Below, piece by piece: positions 17,557 through 26,618 of a stretch of 64,000 nucleotides of DNA. Every line of letters begins with the position of its first letter. Position 1 is the first letter of the stretch. The notes beneath the pieces were generated by a model, which was not told where the DNA came from, did no database searches, and saw only the letters and a program-made list of their open reading frames with translations. Origin of the DNA: Candidatus Melainabacteria bacterium (GTDB lineage: Bacteria; Cyanobacteriota; Vampirovibrionia; Obscuribacterales; Obscuribacteraceae); NCBI GenBank assembly GCA_003242885.1, contig QKMZ01000003.1:62001-126000 (forward strand), given 5' to 3'. Position numbers and translations under genes: made by a program.

Positions 17557-18867
17557 ATGATAAGCGTCTGGGCAATATCAATCGGTTTTATATTTCTCAA
17601 CTCGATATTCGTCGCCGCCGAATTCGCAACCGTCGCCGCCAGAACAACCATTATTCGCAAAGCTGCCTTGTCAGGTAATAGTTTGGCCAGCGCTCTGCTG
17701 CCAATACTCGAAACACCTCGAAGACTGGACGAGTATATAGCCACTTGCCAGATAGCGATTACGTTTTCAAGCCTGGTGCTTGGCGCATACACAGAGACTC
17801 AATTCGGTCCTATCTGGGCTGCGTTCTTAGAGGAAGCTTTCAAACTCGACCACGTCCTTGCCGAGTCGGTGGCGGCAGCGGCGATTCTTGGTGTTTTCAC
17901 CCTCCTGCAGATTCTAATCGGCGAACTACTTCCTAAGGCAGTTTCGCTAACGCACTCGGAGCCGATTGCATTGTTTATGTACTGGCCACTGCGCGTCGCA
18001 TCTGTGGTTCTTCGTCCATTTATATGGCTCTTCAACGGTAGCGGAGTCGCATTGTTGAAACTGCTGGGTGTTCCGGCTTCATCACACAAGCATGTTCATT
18101 CACTCGAAGAGATTGCATTGCTTTTGGCACAAAGCAAAGATGGTGGATTGCTAGAACCCGAAGAGCACGAACGCTTGCACCAAGCGCTCGAGCTTAGCGA
18201 AAAGACGGCAAAACAGATCATGATTCCGCGCCCAAATGTGGGTTCAATCTCAAGCGACCTCAGTATGGAAGAAGCCTATCGCAGTGTATTAACCAGCCCG
18301 TATACACGTTTAGTAGTTCACGGTGGTGCGGACATAGATGATGTGTTTGGATGTGTAAACGTAAAACAAGTGATTCAAGCTTGGTTTGACAAAGGTGAAA
18401 GTGGAAGCTTAACTGAGCTGATAGCGCCGGTACCGATTATTCCGGAAAACCTCACCCTAAGCAGGTTGATCACACTGTTGAAGAGCAAGCGTTCGCATGT
18501 CGCCTTTGTCATGGACGAACACGGCAGCATGGTCGGATTGGTCACCGTCGGTGATATCTTAGGCGAACTGATCGAAGATGTTAGTGCTGCCGACTTCAAG
18601 AAGCCAGACATATTCGAAGCGCTGGAAGATGGCAGAATAAGGCTTCCAGGCAGTTACAAACTGCACAGAGCAACCAAATTCTTGGGAGCTAATCGCGATA
18701 GTGAAGCAGAGACAATTAACGGTCTCATCGTGGAAATGCTTGAAAGAGTTCCAGAGCGCGGAGACGTAGTTGAGTTGGAAACTGCCTTCATCACGGTTGA
18801 AGAAGTCGAGCATCATGCCGCAACAATTGTGACTGTCAAACGCAAGGGGACGGCACAAAATGTTTGA
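17557..18867 (+). CDS. CNNM/CorC-family (DUF21-CBS) membrane protein, first copy
   Basis: A 436-residue member of the hemolysin-C/CNNM family. It has an N-terminal DUF21 domain of about four membrane helices (SIFVAAEFATVAARTT is the family start, IATCQIAITFSSLVLGAYTE the second helix). A pair of CBS domains follows (~200-335; DEHGSMVGLVTVGDILGELIEDV closes the second), then a C-terminal CorC_HlyC domain. Such proteins move or sense Mg2+/Co2+ or Na+ and are often called hemolysins without evidence of haemolysis. The ribosome site is weak (AAAGGG about 16 bases upstream). Its stop overlaps the next start by eight bases, so both copies are translated together. Confidence 0.92.
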   Translation: MISVWAISIGFIFLNSIFVAAEFATVAARTTIIRKAALSGNSLASALLPILETPRRLDEYIATCQIAITFSSLVLGAYTETQFGPIWAAFLEEAFKLDHVLAESVAAAAILGVFTLLQILIGELLPKAVSLTHSEPIALFMYWPLRVASVVLRPFIWLFNGSGVALLKLLGVPASSHKHVHSLEEIALLLAQSKDGGLLEPEEHERLHQALELSEKTAKQIMIPRPNVGSISSDLSMEEAYRSVLTSPYTRLVVHGGADIDDVFGCVNVKQVIQAWFDKGESGSLTELIAPVPIIPENLTLSRLITLLKSKRSHVAFVMDEHGSMVGLVTVGDILGELIEDVSAADFKKPDIFEALEDGRIRLPGSYKLHRATKFLGANRDSEAETINGLIVEMLERVPERGDVVELETAFITVEEVEHHAATIVTVKRKGTAQNV

Positions 18868-20164
18868 ACTCACAGTTATCCTCTTTTTGATTGGTTGTAA
18901 CGCTCTTTTCGTTGCATCAGAATTTGCAACGGTGGTCGCGCCTAAACAATCAATCGAAAAACGAGCACTAGACGGTGACAAAACGGCACAGCAGATTATC
19001 GCTGTCATTAAGGAGCCGGCTCGTCAAGATCGCTACATTGCCGCATCTCAAGTCGGCATTACTATTGCCAGCTTGGCGCTTGGCATGTATGGAGAGGAAG
19101 TGATTGCGCATTGGCTCTCGTACCAACTAAGCGCAACCGGCATGGTCGAGATTACTGCCGTACACCTCGCAGCCAGTGTAACTGCACTAGTGTTTCTTAC
19201 ATATATACATGTTGTGCTTGGTGAGATCGTTCCGAAGTCACTGGCGTTGCAAAAGTCAGAGCTGGTGATGTTTCTCCTGATACGTCCCATGCTTTTCTTT
19301 ATGTCGTTGTTCAAGCCGATTATTTTTGTTTTGAATGGATTGAACACATTTCTACTGAAAACATTTTTCGGAATCGATCGATCCAAATCGAGTGTTCCAG
19401 CATTTTCAGCAGACGAGATTCAGTTGATTCTCCAGGAGAGCGAGACAGAAGGAATTATTAGCGACGAAATTGGAACTGTAATACAACAGATGTTCGACTT
19501 CGGCGAGCTTGTTGCGGAAGACATTATGGTGCCGCGTGTTCATGTGACAGCGCTGCCGGTCCGCCCGACAAGAGAAATGGTGAGGGACTGCATCCGAACA
19601 GCAACACACTCACGATTCCCAGTTTACGCTGAAGACAAAGACAATATCATAGGAGTGGTGCACATCAAAGATCTCGCGGCACTGCTAGAGGAATACAACG
19701 AAGGCGCACTCACGATTAATGCGGTTCCTTTCGTGCCCTTATCATCACCATTGAAAACAGTTCTGGAGTCAATGCGCGAATACCGCACGCACATGGCTGT
19801 TGTGTTGGATGAATATGGTGGAACGGCAGGCATCATAAGCACTGATGACATTTTCGAAGAAGTGATTGGCGAAATTGACGAGTCGATTACAAGACACAAA
19901 ATTGAAGAGCTAGAAAACGGCACATTGCGAGTGGACGGAACTGTTCACCTATACGAGCTGGAAGAATATTTGGAAATATCAATGGAAGAAGAAACCATCG
20001 AGACGCTGAGCGGGTTGGTTTTAGACAGGCTTCAGCGACCGCCACGTGTGGGAGATAACTTCAAGTACAAGAACTTGACGATTGCGGTCAGCAAAGTAAA
20101 GGGTCGTGGCGCGCACACCTGCATTATTAGAACCAGCGGCAGACAAGAAAACGAGAAAAATTAG
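18860..20164 (+). CDS. CNNM/CorC-family (DUF21-CBS) membrane protein, second copy
   Basis: A 434-residue paralogue of the preceding gene with the same order: DUF21 membrane domain (NALFVASEFATVVAPKQSIEKRAL, IAASQVGITIASLALGMYGEE), two CBS domains (DIMVPRVHVTALP; LDEYGGTAGIISTDDIFEEVIGEI), and a CorC_HlyC domain at the end. This copy keeps the more canonical CBS wording (MVPR, DEYGG), whereas the first copy has MIPRPNVG and DEHGS. The eight-base overlap suggests translational coupling and possibly a heterodimer. It probably takes part in divalent cation efflux or sensing; the direction of transport is not proven for this family. Confidence 0.93.
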   Translation: MFELTVILFLIGCNALFVASEFATVVAPKQSIEKRALDGDKTAQQIIAVIKEPARQDRYIAASQVGITIASLALGMYGEEVIAHWLSYQLSATGMVEITAVHLAASVTALVFLTYIHVVLGEIVPKSLALQKSELVMFLLIRPMLFFMSLFKPIIFVLNGLNTFLLKTFFGIDRSKSSVPAFSADEIQLILQESETEGIISDEIGTVIQQMFDFGELVAEDIMVPRVHVTALPVRPTREMVRDCIRTATHSRFPVYAEDKDNIIGVVHIKDLAALLEEYNEGALTINAVPFVPLSSPLKTVLESMREYRTHMAVVLDEYGGTAGIISTDDIFEEVIGEIDESITRHKIEELENGTLRVDGTVHLYELEEYLEISMEEETIETLSGLVLDRLQRPPRVGDNFKYKNLTIAVSKVKGRGAHTCIIRTSGRQENEKN

Positions 20165-20235
20165 GGACAATCCTGTGCAACAATGTAGCCGGTGGATTCA
20201 CAGTGTGATTCCATTTGGGAACCTCGGAAAGTCGG

Positions 20236-20937
20236 ATGAAAGTAACGGCGCGGCGTTGGATATTGCTTTGTGCATTGTTGATGGCAGGCACAGCGTTTCC
20301 CCACGCAGCGCGCGCGAATGTTGACCACGATATGCAACTCTGGACGCCGGTTACGCTCGATGAACCCATAAGAGGTAAGCTGCGCGGCTATTTCGAAGTA
20401 GTACCTCGGATCGGCTACAACGTGTCGCAGATAAGCCAGTTATTGGTTAGACCAGGTGTGGAATGGCGGCAAACTGAGAATCTGGGCTTCTTTGCAGGCT
20501 ATCTTTGGCAGACAAATTACAGCAACCAGAACAGCCAGGTGGTGCACGAAAACCGTATCTGGCAGCAAATCTTGTATCACAAGAAGATCAAAAGATGCGC
20601 GCTATACAACCGGATACGTTCGGAGCAACGCTTTCTTGGTGGCGTTAATGGTTGTAGCAACAGACTGCGGTATTTGGTGAAGCTTAACTACAACCTCAAT
20701 AAGCGATTCTATTTGACTGGTCAGGATGAGCTGTTTATCAACCTGAACACCTTAAATGGCGGACCGGAAGCAGGCATAGATCAAAATCGCTGTTTTTTCG
20801 GCGTCGGTATGAAAGCGATCAAAAGAAACCGAATCGAGGTTGGTTATCAGCTCCAGTACGTCAACAGGACCGACAATTTCGACGACCAGGCGAATCATGC
20901 AATTGTTATCCAAACGTTTATTGGGCTGCGAGATTAA
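20236..20937 (+). CDS. DUF2490 family outer-membrane-like protein
   Basis: A 233-residue exported protein with a signal peptide ending near HAARA. The remainder alternates hydrophobic and polar residues, ending in a strand (HAIVIQTFIGLRD) typical of beta-barrel termini. Motifs such as DMQLWTPVTLDEPI, VRPGVEWRQTENLGFFAGYLW and NRIRSEQRFL match DUF2490, proteins predicted to be small outer-membrane barrels of unknown role. ATG 20236 is preferred over an upstream TTG because GGAAAG lies five bases before it. It follows the CNNM pair by 71 bases on the same strand and may be co-transcribed. Confidence 0.85.
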   Translation: MKVTARRWILLCALLMAGTAFPHAARANVDHDMQLWTPVTLDEPIRGKLRGYFEVVPRIGYNVSQISQLLVRPGVEWRQTENLGFFAGYLWQTNYSNQNSQVVHENRIWQQILYHKKIKRCALYNRIRSEQRFLGGVNGCSNRLRYLVKLNYNLNKRFYLTGQDELFINLNTLNGGPEAGIDQNRCFFGVGMKAIKRNRIEVGYQLQYVNRTDNFDDQANHAIVIQTFIGLRD

Positions 20938-21099
20938 CAACTGACATAGGTTTTCGGAAGCGGCATGAGATTCGTAAGTTCTACTTACGAGTTTTGTCAA
21001 ACGACTAAAATCTAAAAATTCATCCCAAAGAAGGATGCCGACAAAACAGAACACAGCATCCACTTCGTTGAAGTGTGCACCAACGCACAAGCATTTAAC

Positions 21100-21855
21100 C
21101 TAGACGATACCGCGCCGCATCGCGTGCACAGCTGCTTGAGTTCGATCATCAACTGCTAACTTATTGAGAATATTGCGAACATGAGTTTTTGTGGTAGGCA
21201 ATGAAATAATCAGCCTATCTGAGATTTGCTGATTAGATAGCCCTTCTACTATGAGCCCAAGAACCTCTAATTCTCGAGGTGAGAGCGGTTCGGCATAGGG
21301 GCGATCTGGGTCGTATGCCTTTTGACTGGGGCTTCCAGCGGCGATTGAGTGGTGTTCTTTGGGCGAAGCAGGCTCATGTGCTTCAGAACTAGCGGGGGCC
21401 TGATTTTGCGCGGAATAGAGTTTTAGAACTTTGCCAGCGATGGCAGAATCAAGCCAAGCGTCACCAGCATTGACTGTTCGGATTGCCATGTATAGCCTCG
21501 AAGCTTCGACGTCCTTGAGGCAATAGCCGGACGCACCGGCAGAGAGTGATGCGAGGATATCCTGCTCGTTGTCATGCTGGGTAAGCATAATTATTTTAGC
21601 GGTACACCCACTGTCAACAATCTTCTTTGATGCCTGAATTCCATCCATTACAGGCATACCAACATCCATCAAAATGATGTCGGGTTTAAGCGCTTCAGCT
21701 TGAGCAATCGCTTCTTCGCCATTTGATGCGTCACCTACGACGTCAAAGTCAGCTTCCCGCTTGAGCACTGTTTTGATGCCAACCCGGGTCAGTGCATGAT
21801 CTTCTACAAGCAAGATTCGAATGCGCGCTTTACTATCTTGTTCTTCGTTACCCAT
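21100..21855 (-). CDS. NarL/FixJ-family response regulator
   Basis: A 251-residue DNA-binding response regulator. The receiver contains Glu18/Asp19 (LLVEDH), phosphoacceptor Asp64 (IILMDVGMPVMDG), Thr in MLTQHD and Lys in YCLKD. A long linker rich in Ala, Ser, Pro and His (~150-190) leads to a LuxR-type helix-turn-helix (LSPRELEVLGLIVEGLSNQQISDRL ... TTKTHVRNIL). ATG 21855 follows a GGAATTGAG stretch; a longer start nine codons upstream lacks support. It is an orphan: no kinase is adjacent, and the overlapping kinase pair at 49-52 kb, which has no regulator beside it, is one possible partner. The linker is longer than usual. Confidence 0.93.
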   Translation of the reverse strand: MGNEEQDSKARIRILLVEDHALTRVGIKTVLKREADFDVVGDASNGEEAIAQAEALKPDIILMDVGMPVMDGIQASKKIVDSGCTAKIIMLTQHDNEQDILASLSAGASGYCLKDVEASRLYMAIRTVNAGDAWLDSAIAGKVLKLYSAQNQAPASSEAHEPASPKEHHSIAAGSPSQKAYDPDRPYAEPLSPRELEVLGLIVEGLSNQQISDRLIISLPTTKTHVRNILNKLAVDDRTQAAVHAMRRGIV

Positions 21856-21978
21856 ATACTCAATTCCACGCCGTTGTGCCAATTATAACTTTAGACACCA
21901 TAGAATCCTACTTGTGGTCGTTTGAAATTACTGGAAATGAGCAACAATAATACTGTCGCGCGCTCAAGGAAGGTTCGA

Positions 21979-22794
21979 ATGGCAGAATATGACAAACGGA
22001 AGAATATGGTTTCGCGATACAGTGCTGTTCCAAAGGCTCAACTTTCAATCAAAGTTGTCTTATCGGCGTTACTGTTTACAACAACTGCCACACCAGACGT
22101 TTTCGCAAAAGATAATCAAACCTCGGGATATCAAAATAGTGCACCGGATGGTCGCAAAATAACTCAGGAATTGAGCTGCAGAAGCTGTCACATTATTGAA
22201 AGCGAAGGAGGTACCATAGGTCCTCCTCTGGATGGGATTAGCAAGTATATCAGCCAAGCAGAAATTGAAAGCCGCCTGTCAAAAGCTGCCGCAAAGGTAA
22301 AATTTCCTCCCTTTTTGACACCAAAGGAGATTATGTCGCATGCCCGGCTGCCTGCACCGGAGGCGAAGGCGGTGTCTGTGTATCTATCTAAATTACCGAA
22401 TACAGAATCGCAATGGAAGATATCGCGTCACGGAGGCAATGTCACAGATTCAGTACCACAGGGAGTGAGTTTTTCCCCAAGAAAGACGGACGTGTCGAGT
22501 GAACATGGCAAACAGCTTTATTTGGACCATGGCTGTGCCGCCTGCCATTCAATTGGTGAAACGGGAGGCCGAGTCGGACCTTCGCTTCTCGGAATAGGAG
22601 CAAGACGTAGTCGTAAATTTATCGAAAGTCGCATTACAACCGGTGCATTGCTAGGACCTGATCGCTCTGGAGAATACAAAAAAATGGGTTATCGCATGCC
22701 ACCGCAAACGGTATCAGCGCAAGAAGCCAATGACATTACCAATTTCCTGCTGACTCTGCCTGAAAGCAAAGAGCACAATCATACTAAGGAGTGA
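21979..22794 (+). CDS. Diheme c-type cytochrome
   Basis: A 271-residue exported or membrane-anchored protein with two class I cytochrome c domains. A basic N-terminus and hydrophobic segment (LSIKVVLSALLFTTTATPDVFA) route it across the membrane. Heme sites are CRSCH (Cys67, Cys70, His71) and CAACH (Cys186, Cys189, His190). Each is followed by a GPxLxGI-type loop, and a later methionine (HARLP region, YRMPPQ) may be the axial ligand. It should carry electrons in the periplasm. The start at 21979 has a strong AAGGAAGG site five bases upstream; earlier ATG/TTG codons lack one. It diverges from the NarL regulator. Confidence 0.9.
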   Translation: MAEYDKRKNMVSRYSAVPKAQLSIKVVLSALLFTTTATPDVFAKDNQTSGYQNSAPDGRKITQELSCRSCHIIESEGGTIGPPLDGISKYISQAEIESRLSKAAAKVKFPPFLTPKEIMSHARLPAPEAKAVSVYLSKLPNTESQWKISRHGGNVTDSVPQGVSFSPRKTDVSSEHGKQLYLDHGCAACHSIGETGGRVGPSLLGIGARRSRKFIESRITTGALLGPDRSGEYKKMGYRMPPQTVSAQEANDITNFLLTLPESKEHNHTKE

Positions 22795-22874
22795 GAAGCT
22801 TCACTAATCCTTTTGCTCGATAAAAACCCTACTTCAATTCAATTAAGGTGGGGGCAATTGCAGGAGGACAGGCT

Positions 22875-23573
22875 GTGAAGACAGCAAGACGCTTTGCTAA
22901 CTTATTCGGTCTCTGTTTAGCTCTAATACTGAGCATGGGCAGCGCAGAGGCAATGATAGGTTCAACAGCCACCCAGGATTTGCAGTCTTTTCAGTGGATT
23001 CAGGTGCCCCCATGGTTAGCAGGCACGTGGCAAGCCAAGTTTCAGACGTTTTACGATACGACTGATTGTGCCACTGGACAGCGCCAGATTACAGAACCTA
23101 CAAATGTTCAAATATCTCTTGTGCGAACGATCGGCACACAGCAAGACGGACTGGGTCGAATATGGCATTACACCGCGACTCCCTACGTGAGAAGTATTGA
23201 AACTGCCGAATATTTTGAAAGCCAAACAATTGTGCAAGTGTCTGTTCTTAGATCCCATAACGATCGATTGACCCTGCGGACAGCTGCAAAGGTTGTTCGA
23301 TGCCTGAAAAGCAAACAGCAACCTTATGACAGTTTTTTTGAGATTACCGACGTAAACTACAGCCCATTAAGCGATGGAGTCATTAAGGTCGAAATGATCA
23401 TAAAAGACTTTGATATGACAGGAAAACCATTGCGCGTATCACAAAGCGTTTGCGTAGAACGGCGTATCAAGCCGTTTACAGTGATTAACTACGATGAGCG
23501 CGGAAATCTGCAGAACAAATTCAAACAATTCCAGTTGGAAGAAGAACAGCGCTGTCCACAAAATCAGAATTGA
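22875..23573 (+). CDS. Secreted protein with a PPWLAGTW motif (DUF6816-like)
   Basis: A 232-residue exported protein starting at a GTG with a strong AGGAGG seven bases upstream. A signal peptide covers ~1-26 (ending SAEA). The mature protein has WIQVPPWLAGTWQAKFQTFYD near its start, then beta-rich sequence with conserved-looking Tyr and Arg residues. This resembles a cyanobacterial family of secreted proteins (I think DUF6816), for which no function is known. It comes 80 bases after the diheme cytochrome on the same strand and just before a TPR gene, so an envelope- or electron-transport-linked role is possible. Confidence 0.75.
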   Translation: MKTARRFANLFGLCLALILSMGSAEAMIGSTATQDLQSFQWIQVPPWLAGTWQAKFQTFYDTTDCATGQRQITEPTNVQISLVRTIGTQQDGLGRIWHYTATPYVRSIETAEYFESQTIVQVSVLRSHNDRLTLRTAAKVVRCLKSKQQPYDSFFEITDVNYSPLSDGVIKVEMIIKDFDMTGKPLRVSQSVCVERRIKPFTVINYDERGNLQNKFKQFQLEEEQRCPQNQN

Positions 23574-23595
23574 AGCACACTCGAGGACTGACCAA

Positions 23596-24369
23596 ATGAA
23601 TGAGAATGAAGGCCTGCTCCGTTGGCAAACAAGAATGGCGGTTGGAAGAATGGCATACGGAGCGGGCTATTACGCGCAGGCAATAAGACACTTTAGACTT
23701 GCTCTCACCCTGGTGGAATCAAATGGACTTGCTGACACGCTAAGAGCTCGCAGCCAGACGGGTCTAGCTAAATCGCTTGCAGCCTTAGGAAGATATGCCG
23801 AGGCCGAGCCTCTCATCCTTGAAGCGCTGAAGATTGATGAAGCAAATCCTGATGCATTAGCGGGTTGTGCAGAGGACTATCACCAATTGGGTCTGCTTTG
23901 CTGGAGAAGCGGCAGAGACTCAGAATCACTCAACTACGCTCTCAAAGCAATGGAATTAGCCAAAAGAGCAGGCGCCGATGCCCCGGATGAATTAAGAGCA
24001 AAGCTCTTGAAGCATCTAGCCGTACTCTCAGAACAGGCCGGCAATGCAGCCCAAACAGAGCACTATCTGAACCAAGCAATTGATTTTATAACCTGTAGTA
24101 ATCAACTTGGCAAAAATTCCATGATTTACGGAGATGTACTCCTGGTCAAAGTGCTCTTCTTAGCAGAGCAGGGACGATACGAAGAAGCTGCGGAGCTGTA
24201 CCCACAGGCAATGCAACTTGTGAGTATGATGAGGGGACTTGACCACCCTCGCGTAGAAGAAGCGATCAACATTTTCAAAGATCTGGAGCAGCCTTCCACA
24301 ATACTCAATGCAGCACAAACCGAAAAAATGGAAAGCCTAAAGAATTCGAGCCATCACGGAATTGTCTAG
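23596..24369 (+). CDS. Tetratricopeptide repeat protein
   Basis: A 257-residue soluble protein built of TPR helix pairs, for example GRMAYGAGYYAQAIRHFRLALTLVES, AALGRYAEAEPLILEALKIDEANPDAL, QLGLLCWRSGRDSESLNYALKAMELA, and a late pair around AEQGRYEEAAELYPQAMQLVSMM. It should serve as a protein-binding scaffold. ATG 23596 was chosen because a GAGG lies nine bases upstream and the start falls just after the previous gene; a longer frame would overlap that gene by 80 bases. No enzymatic domain is attached. Partner unknown. Confidence 0.85.
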   Translation: MNENEGLLRWQTRMAVGRMAYGAGYYAQAIRHFRLALTLVESNGLADTLRARSQTGLAKSLAALGRYAEAEPLILEALKIDEANPDALAGCAEDYHQLGLLCWRSGRDSESLNYALKAMELAKRAGADAPDELRAKLLKHLAVLSEQAGNAAQTEHYLNQAIDFITCSNQLGKNSMIYGDVLLVKVLFLAEQGRYEEAAELYPQAMQLVSMMRGLDHPRVEEAINIFKDLEQPSTILNAAQTEKMESLKNSSHHGIV

Positions 24370-24533
24370 CAAATTCATTTGCACTGTACAAGCGTAAAAG
24401 CAAAAGTTATCTCTTTACCTCCAGATCTAGAGACGCTGAGGGCAATCTGGGCGCACAAAGGAATTTCTATTTCACGAGTGCTTTTGGACAGTCCAAAACA
24501 ACACCATATACGGTGCCATGCAGCGATAACTTA

Positions 24534-24764
24534 CTAGACTGACAAACTTGGATTAAGCAGCTTAGTCAGCTCTTTCTCAGCCTGCAACCAATGTTGTTGA
24601 TCATTTCCGTGAATCGATCCATTCTTTTGCCATATTTCATAGGCTCTCGCGGCAACCTGACTTCGCATTGGCACTTGGGTTGCGTTTTGCGAAACATTGA
24701 CTTGCCGAATCGCTGAATGCTTCTTGGCGCTGGGTGCGGATGGTTTTTTGCTTTTCATTGTCAT
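24534..24764 (-). CDS. Short DUF2934 protein with a basic tail
   Basis: A 76-residue protein. A Lys/Ser/Pro-rich N-terminal tail is followed by AARAYEIWQKNGSIHGNDQQHWLQAEKEL, the compact DUF2934 motif (two helices with a conserved W-x-x-AE). The function of DUF2934 is unknown. A second, longer member sits at 43468-43815 with a histone-H1-like tail, so both may bind nucleic acid through the basic part; that is inference. The start (ATG 24764, with another ATG two codons later) has AGAGGA about twelve bases upstream. It lies 40 bases downstream of the 24805 gene and is probably co-transcribed. Confidence 0.75.
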   Translation of the reverse strand: MTMKSKKPSAPSAKKHSAIRQVNVSQNATQVPMRSQVAARAYEIWQKNGSIHGNDQQHWLQAEKELTKLLNPSLSV

Positions 24765-24804
24765 GGTAAGTTGGCGTCCTCTTAATTTGGGTTGCATTTG
24801 ATTT

Positions 24805-25164
24805 CTAGCTGTTGTTACTTTCTTGTTTTTTGCGCTTGATGGGTTTCTTAGAACGGACTTTGACACCAATAAAACTGACTAGTGGCGTGAGGCGAATTTT
24901 GATGTCACTCTGCAGCTGAGGGTCAATCAAACAGGTGTCCAGCTCTGCATCTGTGAAGAGTTTGACTACACGTTTTCCGTTAGCACCAAAGATGATCAAC
25001 TGATACCCCGCAAATTCGCCATTCCCGATATCCCACTTCCAACCGCTTACTTCCATCGAGAGGCAATCGGCGATAACATCGACAAGTCCACCAATCCATG
25101 ACATAGCTGAGTCTCGAGAATTAGATTCCGTGAATTCACTTTGAACTAGACTTTTCAATTCCAA
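24805..25164 (-). CDS. Hypothetical protein
   Basis: A 119-residue protein that I do not recognise. It opens at a TTG directly after AGGGACT, or at a second TTG two codons later. The first half has aromatic and acidic residues (WIGGLVDVIADCLSMEVSGWKWDIGNGEFAGYQLIIFGANGKRVVKLF) suggesting a small alpha/beta fold. The tail is strongly basic (KKPIKRKKQ). No signal peptide or membrane segment is present. It precedes the DUF2934 gene on the same strand, with 40 bases between them. Confidence 0.55.
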   Translation of the reverse strand: MELKSLVQSEFTESNSRDSAMSWIGGLVDVIADCLSMEVSGWKWDIGNGEFAGYQLIIFGANGKRVVKLFTDAELDTCLIDPQLQSDIKIRLTPLVSFIGVKVRSKKPIKRKKQESNNS

Positions 25165-25231
25165 AGTCCCTATGATTCGGGCAAACTTTAAGTGTTGAGT
25201 GCGATCTCAACGCGCAGCAATTCTGCATCAG

Positions 25232-25552
25232 TCACTTACTACTGTTGCATCGCAAGATCGGCTCATAAGCACTGAGACATAATTGCCGTTTGGGAGAAGA
25301 CGCAGATCGCGACTCGCGTTGAATGATTTTTACTAGTCGCTGCCGTTGCAGAGCACAGGTTTTCTTGTTGCGCAGAGAAACAAGTGCGAGCTCCTCCAAT
25401 TGTTTGAATTCTTTCAGCCTTTCATTTGGGAGATCATCCACATTGAAGGGCTCCAGAGTTGCCAGCTCATTCACTAACGGCGCCAACCTAATCAGGACAT
25501 CCAGCATGTTGTCTACCAAAGCCCAGTCTCCACAAATCTCATAGAAACACAT
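25232..25552 (-). CDS. Hypothetical protein divergent from the ArsR gene
   Basis: A 106-residue helical protein with a hydrophobic first third (VDNMLDVLIRLAPLVNELATLEPF) and a basic, Ser/Arg-rich C-terminus. I recognise no family. Its ATG lies within a near-perfect palindrome at 25551-25574 that probably serves the divergent ArsR gene. That would leave no room for a promoter upstream, so translation may start at the in-frame ATG at 25507. Because no good ribosome site is visible at either, confidence that it is a gene is moderate. Confidence 0.45.
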   Translation of the reverse strand: MCFYEICGDWALVDNMLDVLIRLAPLVNELATLEPFNVDDLPNERLKEFKQLEELALVSLRNKKTCALQRQRLVKIIQRESRSASSPKRQLCLSAYEPILRCNSSK

Positions 25553-25574
25553 AAGGAATTGCGCAATTTCTTAT
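25551..25574. promoter_or_regulatory. 24-base near-perfect palindrome, probable ArsR operator
   Basis: The two 12-base arms read ATAAGGAATTGC and GCAATTTCTTAT, complementary except for one pair. A further ATATGCGTA half-site follows at 25573-25581. The site lies ~100 bases before the ArsR start and over the start of the divergent gene, which fits autoregulation. The core AATTGCGCAATT resembles the sites at 26115 and 27410. Confidence 0.6.
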
Positions 25575-25677
25575 ATGCGTACTTCCTTATATGATATTCT
25601 ACGATGAGAGATGGAGCTGAGCAAGGCCATTCTTTCAGGACAGGCCTACTTGCAAGGCAGCCGAATGGATATGACAG

Positions 25678-26013
25678 ATGGCGGACCCAACGGCCCAAAC
25701 AGATCAAATCGTCAAATTTAAAGCTGAGTTTTTCAAAGCTCTGGCTAGTCCGCTTAGAATTCGCATTCTAGACGAACTTCGTGATGGCGAGCTGACGGTC
25801 ACCGAGCTTAGACTGCGACTTGGAGTTGAACCAACCAATCTCTCACAACAACTTGCCGTTCTGCGTTCGAAAAACATTATTGCCGGGCGCAAGCAAGGCA
25901 GTAACATCTACTATTCATGTCGAGATCCGGCGATTTTCGGCTTCCTCGACGCTGCCAAAGTTATTTTCAACAATCAGCTAATCGACATCAAGGACATGCT
26001 AGAAGCGCTCTAA
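25678..26013 (+). CDS. ArsR-family winged-helix regulator
   Basis: A 111-residue regulator. The order is helix FFKALASPLRIRILDEL, recognition region LTVTELRLRLGVEPTNLSQQLAVLRSKNII, and wing AGRKQGSNIYYSCRDP, as in ArsR/SmtB proteins. The usual metal-site signature ELCVCDL in helix 3 is absent (here ELRLRLGV) and only one cysteine exists, so this is not a classic arsenic or zinc sensor. It may sense redox state through other contacts or act without a ligand. AT-rich palindromes before it, after it (26115), and near the ACP gene (27410) are likely targets. The ribosome site is weak. Confidence 0.9.
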   Translation: MADPTAQTDQIVKFKAEFFKALASPLRIRILDELRDGELTVTELRLRLGVEPTNLSQQLAVLRSKNIIAGRKQGSNIYYSCRDPAIFGFLDAAKVIFNNQLIDIKDMLEAL

Positions 26014-26114
26014 AGCTGTGATTGCAACCGAATCCTGCTTTCACAGCATGAGACTTGGGCGCTTTATGGCCGTCTGTTGACGGATCATGGTTTTCATGGG
26101 AAGATTTAATTAAT

Positions 26115-26136
26115 CATATACGCAATTGCGTATATG
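26115..26136. promoter_or_regulatory. Perfect 22-base palindrome, probable ArsR operator
   Basis: CATATACGCAA followed directly by its exact reverse complement TTGCGTATATG. It sits ~100 bases after the ArsR stop and ~90 before the RRM gene, the right place to control the latter. The TACGCA half-site recurs at 27411-27416 and in a related palindrome at 56931-56944. Confidence 0.65.
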
Positions 26137-26228
26137 TGCAACTCTAAAAGCAGCGAAAAAGAGTTGGAGAAAGCATCAGGCATGAAACTCGAATCGAAGT
26201 AACAGAAAAAAAATACGGAATCAGATAA

Positions 26229-26531
26229 ATGAGCAAAAGACTCCTCGTTGGAAATGTTTCGCTGGAGACGGAAGAATCATCACTTCTTTCTTTGTTTTCG
26301 AAGGCAGGATCTGTTCGATCAGTCGAATTAGTGTGCGATCAAGAGACAGGACGAAGGAAAGGATTTGCCTTTATTGAAATGTCTACAAAGGCGGAAGCTC
26401 TCCAAGCGATGACACTCTTGAAAGGTGAGAAGGTAAACGGTCGGAGCATTACGATCAACCAATCCCATTCAGGAACTGGACGAGCGAACTCATCCTTTTT
26501 TGGCAGGCTTTTTGGATTGCATCAAGATTAG
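26229..26531 (+). CDS. Single-RRM RNA-binding protein, cyanobacterial Rbp type
   Basis: A 100-residue protein consisting of one RNA recognition motif. RNP2 is LLVGNVS (5-11) and RNP1 is RKGFAFIEM (43-51); the C-terminus is a short Gly/Ser/Phe tail. Proteins of this layout (RbpA-like) are typical of cyanobacteria, where many are cold-induced and bind mRNA, and they are scattered in other bacteria. A GGA about eleven bases upstream is the only ribosome signal. The perfect palindrome at 26115-26136 lies in its promoter region, which suggests control by the neighbouring ArsR protein. Confidence 0.92.
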   Translation: MSKRLLVGNVSLETEESSLLSLFSKAGSVRSVELVCDQETGRRKGFAFIEMSTKAEALQAMTLLKGEKVNGRSITINQSHSGTGRANSSFFGRLFGLHQD

Positions 26532-26618
26532 AACGACTGAACAAGCTGTTTTCCGAGCTTGTGCATCCTATTTTGCATCGATGGTTTCGCAAAACTTGTT
26601 GAGTCGATTTTGCTTGCC